Part shown: positions 27,837 to 37,128 of the stretch, piece by piece
Layout: every line of letters starts with the position of its first letter
How positions within the stretch are numbered: position 1 is the first letter of the stretch
From: Sphingobacteriales bacterium 44-15
GTDB taxonomy: Bacteria > Bacteroidota > Bacteroidia > Chitinophagales > Chitinophagaceae
Direction of reading: 5' to 3'
NCBI GenBank assembly: GCA_001899685.1
Contig: MKWG01000021.1
Location: 1 to 64,000, forward strand
DNA length: 64,000 nucleotides
Program-made: the position numbers and the translations under genes
The notes under the pieces: model-generated
Database searches by the model: none
What the model saw: the letters and a program-made list of their open reading frames with translations, nothing else
Told to the model about the DNA's origin: nothing

Positions 27837-28442
27837 ATGTATAAGCAGTTAGATCTATTTGCCGCATCTGAACAACCGGAGCCGGTGCTTAAGCCCTCCG
27901 GCGATCATATAGCTGCTGCTGACATGGAAGCGGAGACTATTGACGTCCTGACTGTTTTGGAGGAGCCTGAAGAGATCATTGCAGAAGAAAAGCCGGTAAC
28001 CATAGTTGCAGTCACTGCAAATAAAAGCGTTGCCGTTATACAGAAAAAAGGCAAACGAGGACGGAAGTCGCTGAAGGAAATGGATACGGAGACAGAAATG
28101 ATAGACGTCCCTGAGGATGAAATATTATTTAAAAAGCAGTACTACAGCATAGGCCAGGTTGCCGCCATGTTTCACCTGAATGCTTCGCTGCTGAGATACT
28201 GGGAGACAGAATTCGATATATTGAAGCCGCGTAAAAACAGGAAAGGCGACCGCCACTTCAGGCCGGAAGATATCAAGAACCTTCAGCTCATCCATCACCT
28301 TTTAAGACAACGGAAATATACAATTGAAGGCGCTAAGGAATATCTTAAAAAAAACAAATCAAAGGCCCGGCAAAATTTTGAGCTGATACAACGCCTGGAA
28401 AAATTAAAAAGTTTTTTGCTGCAGCTAAAAGCAGGGTTGTAA
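27837..28442 (+). CDS. MerR-type transcriptional regulator
   Basis: Regulator of 201 residues. An acidic, low-complexity N-terminal part (1-75, several Glu/Val-rich stretches) precedes a Lys/Arg-rich patch (KKGKRGRKSLKE) and the MerR HTH (about 101-170): YYSIGQVAAMFHLNASLLRYWE and RHFRPEDI. The arrangement is common in Bacteroidota, where this gene follows an M23 peptidase gene. No cysteine pattern for metal sensing is seen. Targets are unknown. Confidence 0.88.
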   Translation: MYKQLDLFAASEQPEPVLKPSGDHIAAADMEAETIDVLTVLEEPEEIIAEEKPVTIVAVTANKSVAVIQKKGKRGRKSLKEMDTETEMIDVPEDEILFKKQYYSIGQVAAMFHLNASLLRYWETEFDILKPRKNRKGDRHFRPEDIKNLQLIHHLLRQRKYTIEGAKEYLKKNKSKARQNFELIQRLEKLKSFLLQLKAGL

Positions 28443-28619
28443 CATCCCTCTACTGATCTTCAATAACATCCATCTTTAACATTATTACAATAAAATGAGT
28501 ACCGGGCTTAACAATTTCCGGCTTTTAATTTGCACGATGTAACAAAAGTCAAAGAAAAGAATAAGGGAAAATATTTACTTTTTCTACCCGTTTTTTTAGA
28601 CGCATAATTGTTATTGACT

Positions 28620-29216
28620 ATGATTAATCCTATCCGAATTTTTCTTTCCCTTATTGTATTTGCTTTGTGCTTTAGCTTTCAGGGCTTTAAGCGTATAACA
28701 GTAAATCCTGACATTTTCGCAGGCAGGGATACCTCGGCGTCATCTTCAAAACGTGTTTCTTTAAAACCACCGGTCAGCTCATTTAAAGTAGTGATTAAAA
28801 AGAGCGCTTATGAAATGACGTTATATGATAATGAAGGCTGGTATGGTACTTATCCTGTAGTTTTTGGGAACAAAAGTCAGGATGACAAGCGTATGGAAGG
28901 AGACAGGCTTACTCCCGAAGGTCATTTTAAAATCATCGGTAAAAAGATCCACAAGGAATGGGGCAAATTCCTGATGCTGGATTATCCCACCAAAGAGAGT
29001 TACGAAAAATTCAGGGTGCTTAAGGCTTCCGGTGCTATTCCCAAGAAAGCCACTATAGGAGGCGGGATAGGCATTCATGGTACCCGCCCCAATGAGGAAT
29101 GGGTAATTGATAAATACATTAACTGGACCAGCGGATGCATTTCAGTAAGATATAGTGATATGGACGAATTGTATGATATGCTGCCGATAGGCACAGAAGT
29201 GATTATTGAAAAATAG
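28620..29216 (+). CDS. L,D-transpeptidase (YkuD domain)
   Basis: Cell-wall cross-linking enzyme of 198 residues. The ATG at 28620 gives a signal sequence MINPIRIFLSLIVFALCFSF; a TTG at 28608 is less likely. The YkuD domain spans about 55-198, with the catalytic motif HGTRP...SGCISVRYSD, where the Cys of SGCISV is the nucleophile and the His in IGIHG is its partner. It probably forms 3-3 crosslinks or attaches proteins. A strong terminator hairpin follows at 29261. Confidence 0.92.
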   Translation: MINPIRIFLSLIVFALCFSFQGFKRITVNPDIFAGRDTSASSSKRVSLKPPVSSFKVVIKKSAYEMTLYDNEGWYGTYPVVFGNKSQDDKRMEGDRLTPEGHFKIIGKKIHKEWGKFLMLDYPTKESYEKFRVLKASGAIPKKATIGGGIGIHGTRPNEEWVIDKYINWTSGCISVRYSDMDELYDMLPIGTEVIIEK

Positions 29217-29260
29217 TCATTACGGGATTTTATCTTCTTGGTTTATATTTTGATATCAGG

Positions 29261-29288
29261 GCCATCTCATTGAGATGGCTTTTTTTAT
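29261..29288 (+). terminator. Rho-independent terminator after the L,D-transpeptidase gene
   Basis: GCCATCTCA/TGAGATGGC forms a perfect stem with almost no loop, followed by TTTTTTT. It lies 45 bases after the stop codon. Confidence 0.8.
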
Positions 29289-29302
29289 GCCTGCTGTTAT
29301 CG

Positions 29303-29386
29303 TAAGGTAAAATCGTGAAAGGTGAGAAGATAGAAGTGAAACAAGGTCTCACATCTCACATCTCACGTTTGACATAACATTATCTT
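29303..29386. repeat. Family A inverted repeat
   Basis: Words aatcgtgaaaggtgagaag, agaagtgaaacaaggtctc and tctcacatctcacgtttgac, the latter mirroring the former. Between the terminator at 29261 and the amidase gene. Confidence 0.6.
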
Positions 29387-29491
29387 AAAGCAATTGAAAG
29401 AAGCCTTTTAGCCAACGATACCTGCGATTTATACGTATGTTAACCGGACGCTTGCAGCGAAAAAGAGCGTATTTACATCTATAGGTTGAAG

Positions 29492-29555
29492 TACCCGGTT
29501 TTTTTCAAAACCGGTAAGAAACCCCCGCAAAGCCTGCCGGGGGGTTTTCTTTTAA
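29492..29555 (+). terminator. Double hairpin, possible terminator of a short transcript or leader
   Basis: CCGGTTTT/AAAACCGG (29493-29515) is directly followed by AAACCCCC...GGGGGGTTTT and TCTTTT (about 29518-29553). The second hairpin looks like a strong terminator, yet no gene ends between it and the terminator at 29261. It lies 30 bases before the amidase start, so it may be an attenuator or end a small RNA. No RNA family is recognised. Confidence 0.5.
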
Positions 29556-29584
29556 TAACAGGTTTGATTTATCTTCACACTTCT

Positions 29585-30766
29585 ATGCAATCCAGGATCC
29601 CGCTTTTTTTCATTTTATTTTTACCTTTTTTGAGCCACGGGCAGGACTCCTCCTGCCACCCTTTAATAGTACAGACTATCGGCAGACTGCCCTATCTTGA
29701 ATACGGGCTCGGTGACGACAGGCTTGGCGGAGCTAAAATGACCTATCTTGATTCAGGTGTGGTAATGCTGGTGGTAGATTCCGTTGACGGTAAATATAAA
29801 GTGCAGCTTTCTAAGCATCATTCCGCATATATACCCAAGGAGAATGTTGCGCCTTTACCGCTTAAGCTCCCCCGTCCATATTATCTCAGTGGCAGTTGGA
29901 GGGTATACGGCGATGATACCACTAATACGGATTATGTTACCATTCTTCTTGACGAGCGCCTTCCTTACCGCAGTATACAGCAGATCAATCCTTCACGGAT
30001 AGTGGTAGATATTTTTGGCGCTACATCCAACAGCAACTGGATATCGCAGTTCAAATCGGTAAAGGAGATAAAGAACACATGGTACGAGCAAACTGAAGAC
30101 GATGTGATGCGGGTATTTATTGAGCTGAAGCATAACCAGCATTGGGGATATAATATTTCTTATGATACCCTCCTTTCCAAGCTGATCATAAAGGTGAAAC
30201 GGCAGCCGCCCTCGTTAGCGCTCAGCCGCCTGAAAATAGCCATAGATGCAGGCCATGGAGGAGACAATATTGGCGCTACCGGTGTGAGATCGGGTATAAA
30301 AGAAAAAGACTATACCCTGAAAATTGCTACTGAGCTGAACAGCCTGCTGCGTAAGAACAAGGTCAAAACATTTATGGTGCGTACCAAAGATACTACGTTG
30401 AGCATGGCAGACCGGGTAGGGATGCTGAAAGCATGGAATCCTGATCTGCTTATCAGCATTCATCTTAATTCCTCCGGCAATGCACAGATCACCGGCACAA
30501 GCACGTATTACCGTTATATAGGGTTCAGGAGCTTATCACAGGCTGTGCTCAGCCGCATGCTTGAGCTTAACCTGACCGAAGCCGGAAATGTAGGAGGGTT
30601 TAATTTCTCCCTGAATGGCCCTACGGATTACCCGAACTGCCTTGTAGAAGTGGCTTTTTTAAGTAACCCGGATGACGAGAAAAGAATATTAAATGCGAAA
30701 TTCCGTTCGGCGGTAGCGCAAAAAATATTTGCCGGTATCGGCGACTGGATAAAGAAAATGCAATAA
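29585..30766 (+). CDS. N-acetylmuramoyl-L-alanine amidase (Amidase_3)
   Basis: Secreted cell-wall hydrolase of 393 residues that cleaves the amide bond between MurNAc and the stem peptide. The ATG at 29585 starts a signal peptide MQSRIPLFFILFLPFLSHG; the upstream TTG frame runs through the hairpins and is rejected. The N-terminal region (about 25-210) resembles an SH3-like plus AMIN-type beta module. The Amidase_3 domain (about 215-390) has IAIDAGHGG (Zn His), KEKDYTLKIA (Glu), ISIHLNSS (Zn His) and LVEVAFLSNP (catalytic Glu). The catalytic set is complete. Confidence 0.93.
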   Translation: MQSRIPLFFILFLPFLSHGQDSSCHPLIVQTIGRLPYLEYGLGDDRLGGAKMTYLDSGVVMLVVDSVDGKYKVQLSKHHSAYIPKENVAPLPLKLPRPYYLSGSWRVYGDDTTNTDYVTILLDERLPYRSIQQINPSRIVVDIFGATSNSNWISQFKSVKEIKNTWYEQTEDDVMRVFIELKHNQHWGYNISYDTLLSKLIIKVKRQPPSLALSRLKIAIDAGHGGDNIGATGVRSGIKEKDYTLKIATELNSLLRKNKVKTFMVRTKDTTLSMADRVGMLKAWNPDLLISIHLNSSGNAQITGTSTYYRYIGFRSLSQAVLSRMLELNLTEAGNVGGFNFSLNGPTDYPNCLVEVAFLSNPDDEKRILNAKFRSAVAQKIFAGIGDWIKKMQ

Positions 30767-30778
30767 ATCATAAATGCT

Positions 30779-31096
30779 ATGACAGATAAAGACGTTTTCA
30801 TTCATCATGTTTATTTCTGGCTCAACAACCCCGGAAGCGTGGCAGATTTTGATGCTCTCGTGGCAGGCTTAAAAAAGCTATCGGCCGTTGAAACCATTAA
30901 AACTTTTTATATTGGTAAGCCGGCAGATACCAACCGCGATGTTATTGACCGGTCGTATTCGGTGTCGTGGATGGTGCTGTTTGCCAACAAGGCAGACCAG
31001 GACAGTTACCAGGTTGATCCTATACACCTGAAGTTTGTAGAAGAGTGCAAACACCTGTGGAAAAAAGTGGTGGTGTACGACACTGTAAATGTTTAA
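30779..31096 (+). CDS. Dabb-family stress-responsive alpha/beta barrel protein
   Basis: Small dimeric ferredoxin-like (Dabb) protein of 105 residues. It begins DVFIHHVYFWLNNPGS, the usual first strand with the conserved HxVxF word, and ends HLKFVEECKHLWKKVVVYD. The function of such proteins in bacteria is mostly unknown. It lies 12 bases after the amidase gene and 11 bases before tag, so it may be co-transcribed with both. Confidence 0.85.
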   Translation: MTDKDVFIHHVYFWLNNPGSVADFDALVAGLKKLSAVETIKTFYIGKPADTNRDVIDRSYSVSWMVLFANKADQDSYQVDPIHLKFVEECKHLWKKVVVYDTVNV

Positions 31097-31107
31097 TCAT
31101 ACAATAC

Positions 31108-31677
31108 ATGAGTTATTGCAGCTATATCAGCAGCCTCTCCGGAGAAGATGAGAACGTTCATATAGACTATCACGATAATCATTATGGGTTTCCCATAGCA
31201 GAGGATAATGAATTGTTCTGCAGGCTGGTGCTGGAGATCAACCAGGCCGGACTAAGCTGGACCACCATACTTAAAAAGCAGGACAGCTTCAGGAAAGCCT
31301 ACCACAACTTTGATATAAAGAAAGTAGCGAAGTATAGCGATAAAGACCGTGAACGGCTGCTGGCAGATGCGGGCATTATACGCAACAGGCTTAAAGTAAA
31401 CGCTGCCATTGAAAATGCCAAAGCCATACTGCAACTGCAAAAAGAACACGGCTCCTTTAAAAGCTGGCTTGATCAGCATCACCCGAAGACCAAAGAGGAA
31501 TGGGTAAAGCTGTTCAGGCAACATTTTAAGTTCACCGGCGGCGAGATCGTCAATGAATTTTTGATGAGCACGGGTTATTTACCCGGTGCGCATACCTGCG
31601 ATTGCCCGGTATATAAAAAAGTGTTGAAGAGCAAGCCGGCATGGGCGAAGAGAGGAATAGCGAGACGGAAGGGGTGA
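31108..31677 (+). CDS. tag: DNA-3-methyladenine glycosylase I
   Basis: Base-excision repair glycosylase of 189 residues that removes 3-methyladenine from alkylated DNA. The ATG at 31108 is used; the longer frame overlaps the Dabb gene. Visible features: DYHDNHYGFPIAEDNELF near the N-terminus, LEINQAGLSWTTILKKQDSF, which is a strong Tag signature, and the C-terminal HTCDC, which with an N-terminal Cys/His forms the structural zinc site. The length is typical. Confidence 0.93.
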   Translation: MSYCSYISSLSGEDENVHIDYHDNHYGFPIAEDNELFCRLVLEINQAGLSWTTILKKQDSFRKAYHNFDIKKVAKYSDKDRERLLADAGIIRNRLKVNAAIENAKAILQLQKEHGSFKSWLDQHHPKTKEEWVKLFRQHFKFTGGEIVNEFLMSTGYLPGAHTCDCPVYKKVLKSKPAWAKRGIARRKG

Positions 31678-31835
31678 ATGGCAGAACGTGAGACCTGAGA
31701 CGTCAATTGTGAAAGGGTGTGCAACCTGCAACCAATAACCCTTGCGGAGGTACCTAAAGATTTAATAACCTTCCTGGTTTCAATTCTATTTTCTGCAAAC
31801 CTATTGTCCTTATGAGGCAAATACTGCCCGCTGTA

Positions 31836-31890
31836 CGAAGTCTCCGGACTTCGTATTTCTTATGTTCTCCGGAGACGCTGTCTCTGCAAA
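31836..31890. repeat. Paired hairpins upstream of rtcB
   Basis: ACGAAGtctccggaCTTCGT and TCTCCGGAGACGCTGTCTCT form adjacent palindromes about 130 bases upstream of the RtcB gene. Their role is unknown. Confidence 0.45.
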
Positions 31891-31988
31891 AAAGCGATCA
31901 TTAAATTTTGTAGCCACACTATTGCCTGGCTATTTGAATGTTCAGGTAAATATATGTTCCTGTGCAAAAAAGCTGCACAGTTAAGTTT

Positions 31989-31996
31989 TACGTTTG
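31989..31996 (+). promoter_or_regulatory. Bacteroidota -7 box (TACGTTTG) of the rtcB gene
   Basis: Exact TAnnTTTG match 19 bases before the ATG at 32016, which supports that start over the TTG-led longer frame. Confidence 0.5.
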
Positions 31997-32015
31997 TATT
32001 ATTAAAGAAAGAATC

Positions 32016-33461
32016 ATGGGCAAATTAAAATTAACAGGTAAAGAACTAAGAGCGATTGGTTATCCCGAAGGGCCTGTGATAAGTGTAGCTATGAATGTGA
32101 TGCAAAAACACTATAAGCATGCTGAGAAGGAAAATGTAATGGAACTATTAAAGAAAATACTGGCTGCACCGGTGGAGTATAAGAATGATATGGTATTGGG
32201 ATTGATCGCAGAAAAATTAATTCCCGAAAAGGATTTGCCGGGTAGAGAAACCATTTCTCTAAACCAGAGCGGGATACAGTTTAACGTTTTTGGCCAGGAG
32301 CATATTGAAGAAGGGGCTATGCACCAGATGTACCAGGCAGCAAAATTGCCTGTATCGGTTGCAGGCGCCCTGATGCCGGATGCCCACAGCGGTTATGGCT
32401 TACCGATAGGCGGTGTGCTGGCTACGGATAACGCCGTAATACCCTATGGCGTAGGTGTGGATATCGGTTGCCGCATGTGCCTGAGTGTGTTTGATATTGA
32501 TCCTGAGAAATTGACGAACCGCGAATCATTTTTTGCAGGAGAACTAGGAGAAGCCACATTGTTCGGCAGCGGCGCACAGTTTGATCGTGCGGCAGAACAT
32601 GAAGTAATGGATAATGAATTGTTTTATGAATTACCATTATTAAAAAAACTGCATGGCCGCGCCTGGAAACAATTAGGATCGTCGGGTTCAGGAAACCATT
32701 TTGCTGAATTTGGTGTGATTGAAATAGCGGAAAAAGATATGGTATTGGGAATAGATACCGGTAAATATGTGGGATTATTGACGCATTCCGGCTCAAGGGC
32801 GCTCGGCGCCAATATTGCCAACCATTATACCCGGCTTGCCATCAGTAAAAGGCGGTTGCCGCAGGAAGCGAAGAATCTTGCATGGCTGTTGCTTGAGGAA
32901 GAAGAAGGTATAGAATACTGGAATGCGATGAACCTCGCCGGCGACTATGCTTCTGCCTGCCATCATGTGATACATGCAAAGATCGCGAAGCAACTCGGAC
33001 GTAGCCCCATGAAGATGGTAGAGAACCATCACAATTTTGCATGGAAAGAACAATGGGAAGGAAAAGAGATGATCGTTCATCGTAAGGGTGCAACCCCGGC
33101 AGGCAGGGATGTTTTGGGCATTATTCCAGGCTCCATGACAGCAGATGGGTTTATAGTAAAAGGAAAGGGAGAATCCGCTTCGGTCAACTCAGCTTCCCAT
33201 GGCGCGGGAAGAAAGATGAGCCGTATAAAAGCCATGGAATCAGTAACCGATAAGCAATTCAGGGATGAGCTGAAAAAATTCGGTATAATGTTGCTTGGCG
33301 GCGGATTAGATGAATCTCCTTTCGCCTATAAAGACATCAACATGGTGATGCAATCACAAAAAGCATTGGTAGATGTGGTAGGAAAATTTACACCCAGGAT
33401 CGTGAAGATGGATGGGGCAAAGCATAAGATGTGGAGAAAGAAAGGGAAAGAAAAAGAATAA
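32016..33461 (+). CDS. rtcB: RtcB-family RNA ligase
   Basis: GTP- and Mn-dependent RNA ligase family protein of 481 residues, which joins 2',3'-cyclic phosphate or 3'-phosphate ends to 5'-OH ends. Signatures: MPDAHSGYGLPIGGVLAT, GVGVDIGCRM (metal Cys), LGSSGSGNHFAEF, LTHSGSRALG, VENHHNFAWKE, HRKGATPAG and IIPGSM...ASHGAGRKMSR, where the His of SHGAGR is the guanylylated residue in the family. All motifs are present, so it should be active. No archease or RtcA gene is near, and no RtcR sigma-54 regulator is seen. It belongs to the divergent RtcB group; its role in RNA repair is inferred. Confidence 0.9.
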   Translation: MGKLKLTGKELRAIGYPEGPVISVAMNVMQKHYKHAEKENVMELLKKILAAPVEYKNDMVLGLIAEKLIPEKDLPGRETISLNQSGIQFNVFGQEHIEEGAMHQMYQAAKLPVSVAGALMPDAHSGYGLPIGGVLATDNAVIPYGVGVDIGCRMCLSVFDIDPEKLTNRESFFAGELGEATLFGSGAQFDRAAEHEVMDNELFYELPLLKKLHGRAWKQLGSSGSGNHFAEFGVIEIAEKDMVLGIDTGKYVGLLTHSGSRALGANIANHYTRLAISKRRLPQEAKNLAWLLLEEEEGIEYWNAMNLAGDYASACHHVIHAKIAKQLGRSPMKMVENHHNFAWKEQWEGKEMIVHRKGATPAGRDVLGIIPGSMTADGFIVKGKGESASVNSASHGAGRKMSRIKAMESVTDKQFRDELKKFGIMLLGGGLDESPFAYKDINMVMQSQKALVDVVGKFTPRIVKMDGAKHKMWRKKGKEKE

Positions 33462-33521
33462 AAGCAGATAAAGCAATATGTAATCCTTTAAAAAGAAGCT
33501 GTATTAAAAATAAGGAAGATC

Positions 33522-33662
33522 ATGCAAAGCTGGCAGGAATATACGAAAGAATATTACAGCGACTATTCACACAGCCGCTGTGATAATAGCTTCATCTCTC
33601 TTCAGTTGCTTTTCTGCATTTCCCGGGTACCTTCGATAGTTTTAACTGGTTTTTATTGTTAA
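33522..33662 (+). CDS. Possible small protein (46 aa), unknown
   Basis: Short frame with an AAGGAAG ribosome-binding-like word seven bases before the ATG, starting MQSWQEYTKEYYSDYSHSRC. The N-terminal half is charged and protein-like; the C-terminal half is hydrophobic and less convincing. It lies 60 bases after rtcB. It may be the start of a gene that has decayed. The rest of the gap 33663-33891 shows no convincing gene. Confidence 0.25.
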   Translation: MQSWQEYTKEYYSDYSHSRCDNSFISLQLLFCISRVPSIVLTGFYC

Positions 33663-33891
33663 CAAGTGTTAGCTTTCGAACTCAAAGCTGCTCCTGCACG
33701 ACATTCTATCGTTTTGTGGTCGAGTAAACAGTATATATTATTTAGTGATATCCCACATCGGTGTGGTAACTTGTTTTGTGATGGGAAGCGCAGCATATCC
33801 GCCCCCGGCATTGTTATATTATCATTACCTTTAGAGAGACAAATCATAAACCCGAAAGAGAGCAGCTTTTAACCAATTGTTTTAACCCGTC

Positions 33892-36800
33892 ATGTCGAAA
33901 AAGATATTCAATAGAATTACTTTGGTGACAGGGCTTTTTGCCATTGTCATATTTGTATATATCCGTACCGGAAATGTTGATAAGCCCGAAGCCATTGCCA
34001 AAATTGAAAAAACACTTCCCGCTGTTATTGATTACAACATTCATGTAAAGCCTATTCTTTCAGATAAATGCTTTTTGTGCCATGGTCCTGATAAAAAGAA
34101 TGGGCAAAAAGCCGGGCTTGATCTTTCCAACAGCGAAGGCGCCTACGCAGTGCTGAAAAACGGCAGGCGGGCCATTGTTCCGGGCAGGCTGGGGAAAAGC
34201 GAGCTCTACGCCAGGATCATTACTACCGACGAAGAGCTTATGATGCCCAAGAAAGAATCTCACCGCGTACTGACCGATTATCAGAAAGCTGTTCTGATAA
34301 AATGGATTGAGCAGGGTGCAGTATACAAACCCCATTGGGCTTTCATTCCACCTGAAAAACACCCGCTGCCGGAAGTAAAAAATACATCATGGGTAAAAAA
34401 CGGTATTGACAATTTCGTGCTGCACAAATTGGAAGAAGACGGACTGGCTCCTTCCCCGGAAGCAGATAAGGAAACGCTGCTCCGCAGGGTGTTTCTTGAT
34501 CTGACAGGGCTGCCGCCCACCGTAGAAGAAACAGACGCCTTTTTAGCAGATAAAAGCGCCGATGCCTATGAAAAAGTAGTAGACCGCCTGATCAGCTCTC
34601 CCCGGTATGGCGAAAAAAAGGCGCTCGACTGGCTTGATCTTGCACGCTATGCGGATACGCACGGCTATACGGTAGACCGCTACCGTCCTATGTGGCCCTG
34701 GCGCGACTGGGTGATCAAAGCGTTTAATGAAAACATGCCTTATGATCAGTTCGTGACCTGGCAGCTTGCCGGCGACCTGCTGCCCAACGCTACCCGCGAG
34801 CAAAAGCTGGCCACCGCTTTCAACCGCAACCACCCGCAGAACATGGAAGGAGGCATCATCAATGAAGAGTTCCGCAGCGAATATGTAGTGGATCGCACCA
34901 ACACCCTCGGCACTGCTTTTCTCGGGTTGACCATCAGTTGCGCCCGCTGTCACGATCATAAATTTGATCCCGTTTCTCAAAAAGACTTTTACAGCCTTTA
35001 CAGCTTTTTCAATAATGTGGACGAAGCCGGTCAGATCTCTTTTGATCAAAGACAGATCCCGGGGCCAAGCATGCTGCTAACGGATACCCGGCAGGATTCT
35101 GTGATCAGTTACCTGAAGAACCAGGAGAAAGAAAAAGCCGCTGAGCTCGTAACTATTGAACAGCAGGAAAAAAATTCCTTTGAACAATGGCGGAATGCCC
35201 TGGGCAACAATTCTCCCTTTGATCTGAACAAAGGTTTACAGGCACATTATAGCTTTGACAAGCTGGTAAATAATGCTTTTGTAAATGAGGTTTCTGCCAG
35301 AGACAAAGGCCAGGTGGCTGATCCCGTGATAGTTCCGGGTATATCCGGTAACGCATTCAAATCAAACGGCGATGATATTCTTAAGCTGGGAAAGGTGGGC
35401 ATCTTCAATCGCTTTCAGCCCTTTTCCATTGGAGTGTGGGTCAATATACCAGCCGGCACAAACAAGGGAGTGATCTTCCATAAAGGCGATGGAGATATTA
35501 CCTATTCGTTTCACGGGTATTATCTCAACCTGCAGGAGGGTAAGGCGGAGTTTTTAATGTCGCATACCTGGCCGTACAACAATATTTTAAAAGTAACGGA
35601 AGACACGCTGCCAAAGGGGAAATGGATACAGCTAACGCTCACGTATAGCGGCAACAGCAAAGCAGACGGAATAAAGCTGTTCGTAGACGGGAAAGAGGCA
35701 AAATTGGTCACCGAAAAAGACAACCTGTATAAAGATATTTTATTCGGACGTGGGGATGAGCCGGGATTACAGGTAGGCGCCGACTGGCGCGGCACGGGAT
35801 TCAAAGACGGGCTGGTAGATGAGTTGTATATATACGACAGAATACTGACCCCATCAGAAGTACAGATGTTGGTGCAGCGCTCTTCAAAACAGCCGGTGCA
35901 GCCGGGCGCTATACCTGCTGCAGACCTTGAGCAATATTACTTCTCCAATATCTCCGCTGCATGGAAGCAAAAAGAAAAAGAATGGCGTGCGCTGATGCAG
36001 GAGCGGAATAAAGAAATGGAAAAGATCCCGGAGATCATGGTGATGGAAGAGATGAAGAAGCCACGGGCAACACATATATTGCTGCGTGGCGCTTATGACG
36101 CCCCCGGCAGGGAAGTGCAACCGGATGTGCCCAATGCTATTTTACCGTGGCCGGCAGGGCTTCGCAAAGACCGGATGGGACTGGCAAAATGGCTAATGGA
36201 CCCCCAAAATCCTTTAACGGCAAGAGTTGCCGTCAACCGTTACTGGCAGCTCTATTTTGGCACGGGGCTTCAGAAAAACGCGGATAATTTCGGCAACCAG
36301 GGCGGATTTCCCACACACCCGGAGCTGCTCGACTGGCTGGCAGTTACCTTCCGCGAGTCGGGATGGGATGTAAAAGCATTGCAAAAGCTGATCGTATTAT
36401 CTGCTACATACCGGCAGGCATCTTATGCGAAGCCGGAATTGCTGGCCAAAGACCCCGACAATAGTTTACTTGCCAGGGGACCAGCCTTCAGGATGTCTGC
36501 GGAAATGATCCGGGACGCGGCGCTTACTGCAAGCGGCCTGCTTTACGAAAAGACCGGGGGAGAAAGTGTAAAACCTTACCAGCCTGAAGGCTTATGGAGA
36601 GTAAACAGTGAAGTATATGTGCAGGACACGGGGGCCAACCTTTACAGGCGAAGCATGTATACTTTCTGGAGAAGGACCAATCCTCCGCCATCCATGAGCA
36701 CTTTTGACGCTCCGCTCAGGAGCAGTTGTGTGGTGCAGCGCCAGAAAACCAGTACACCCCTGCAATCGCTGATACTGCTGAATGACCCGCAGTTTACCGA

Positions 36801-37095
36801 AGCAAGTCGCGCGCTGGCAGCGAATGCTATGAAGAAATATGAAAACGACGCTGATCAGATCCGGTACTGCTACAGGGCGTTAACCGGGAGAAAGCCTTCA
36901 CCAAAAGAAACGGCTATACTTGAGCGACTCTATACCGACGAATTAGAAAAATTCAAAGCGGAACCGTCTGCCATGAAAGGATGGCTGACCTCGGGCGCAT
37001 CTGTAACAGCAACAAAAACACCGCAATTGCTTGCTGCATGCACCGTGATGGCAAGCACTATTATGAATTCAGATGCTTTTGTTACCCGGCGGTAA
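33892..37095 (+). CDS. Planctomycetes-type PSCyt1-DUF1549-LamG-DUF1553 protein
   Basis: Exported protein of 1067 residues, with an N-terminal membrane anchor or signal (about 8-24). Domains in order: haem-binding PSCyt1 with CFLCH (C60, C63, H64) and a possible axial Met in ELMMPK; DUF1549/PSCyt2 (about 165-370, including RRVFLDLTGLPPT); a LamG/concanavalin-like domain (about 490-640, LKLGKVGIFNRFQPFSIGVW); and DUF1553/PSD1 (about 750-1040, with PLTARVAVNRYWQLYFG and FDAPLRSSCVVQRQKTSTPL). The activity of these proteins is not established. The DUF1501 gene follows after 33 bases, as in Planctomycetes and Verrucomicrobia. Confidence 0.92.
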   Translation: MSKKIFNRITLVTGLFAIVIFVYIRTGNVDKPEAIAKIEKTLPAVIDYNIHVKPILSDKCFLCHGPDKKNGQKAGLDLSNSEGAYAVLKNGRRAIVPGRLGKSELYARIITTDEELMMPKKESHRVLTDYQKAVLIKWIEQGAVYKPHWAFIPPEKHPLPEVKNTSWVKNGIDNFVLHKLEEDGLAPSPEADKETLLRRVFLDLTGLPPTVEETDAFLADKSADAYEKVVDRLISSPRYGEKKALDWLDLARYADTHGYTVDRYRPMWPWRDWVIKAFNENMPYDQFVTWQLAGDLLPNATREQKLATAFNRNHPQNMEGGIINEEFRSEYVVDRTNTLGTAFLGLTISCARCHDHKFDPVSQKDFYSLYSFFNNVDEAGQISFDQRQIPGPSMLLTDTRQDSVISYLKNQEKEKAAELVTIEQQEKNSFEQWRNALGNNSPFDLNKGLQAHYSFDKLVNNAFVNEVSARDKGQVADPVIVPGISGNAFKSNGDDILKLGKVGIFNRFQPFSIGVWVNIPAGTNKGVIFHKGDGDITYSFHGYYLNLQEGKAEFLMSHTWPYNNILKVTEDTLPKGKWIQLTLTYSGNSKADGIKLFVDGKEAKLVTEKDNLYKDILFGRGDEPGLQVGADWRGTGFKDGLVDELYIYDRILTPSEVQMLVQRSSKQPVQPGAIPAADLEQYYFSNISAAWKQKEKEWRALMQERNKEMEKIPEIMVMEEMKKPRATHILLRGAYDAPGREVQPDVPNAILPWPAGLRKDRMGLAKWLMDPQNPLTARVAVNRYWQLYFGTGLQKNADNFGNQGGFPTHPELLDWLAVTFRESGWDVKALQKLIVLSATYRQASYAKPELLAKDPDNSLLARGPAFRMSAEMIRDAALTASGLLYEKTGGESVKPYQPEGLWRVNSEVYVQDTGANLYRRSMYTFWRRTNPPPSMSTFDAPLRSSCVVQRQKTSTPLQSLILLNDPQFTEASRALAANAMKKYENDADQIRYCYRALTGRKPSPKETAILERLYTDELEKFKAEPSAMKGWLTSGASVTATKTPQLLAACTVMASTIMNSDAFVTRR

Positions 37096-37128
37096 TACCG
37101 GCACAACAAAGCTCAATTTTGAGATGAT

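Noticed and set aside
33666-33872. 68-codon frame upstream of the DUF1553 gene
   Set aside because: No domain or ribosome-binding site; overlaps a similar frame on the other strand.
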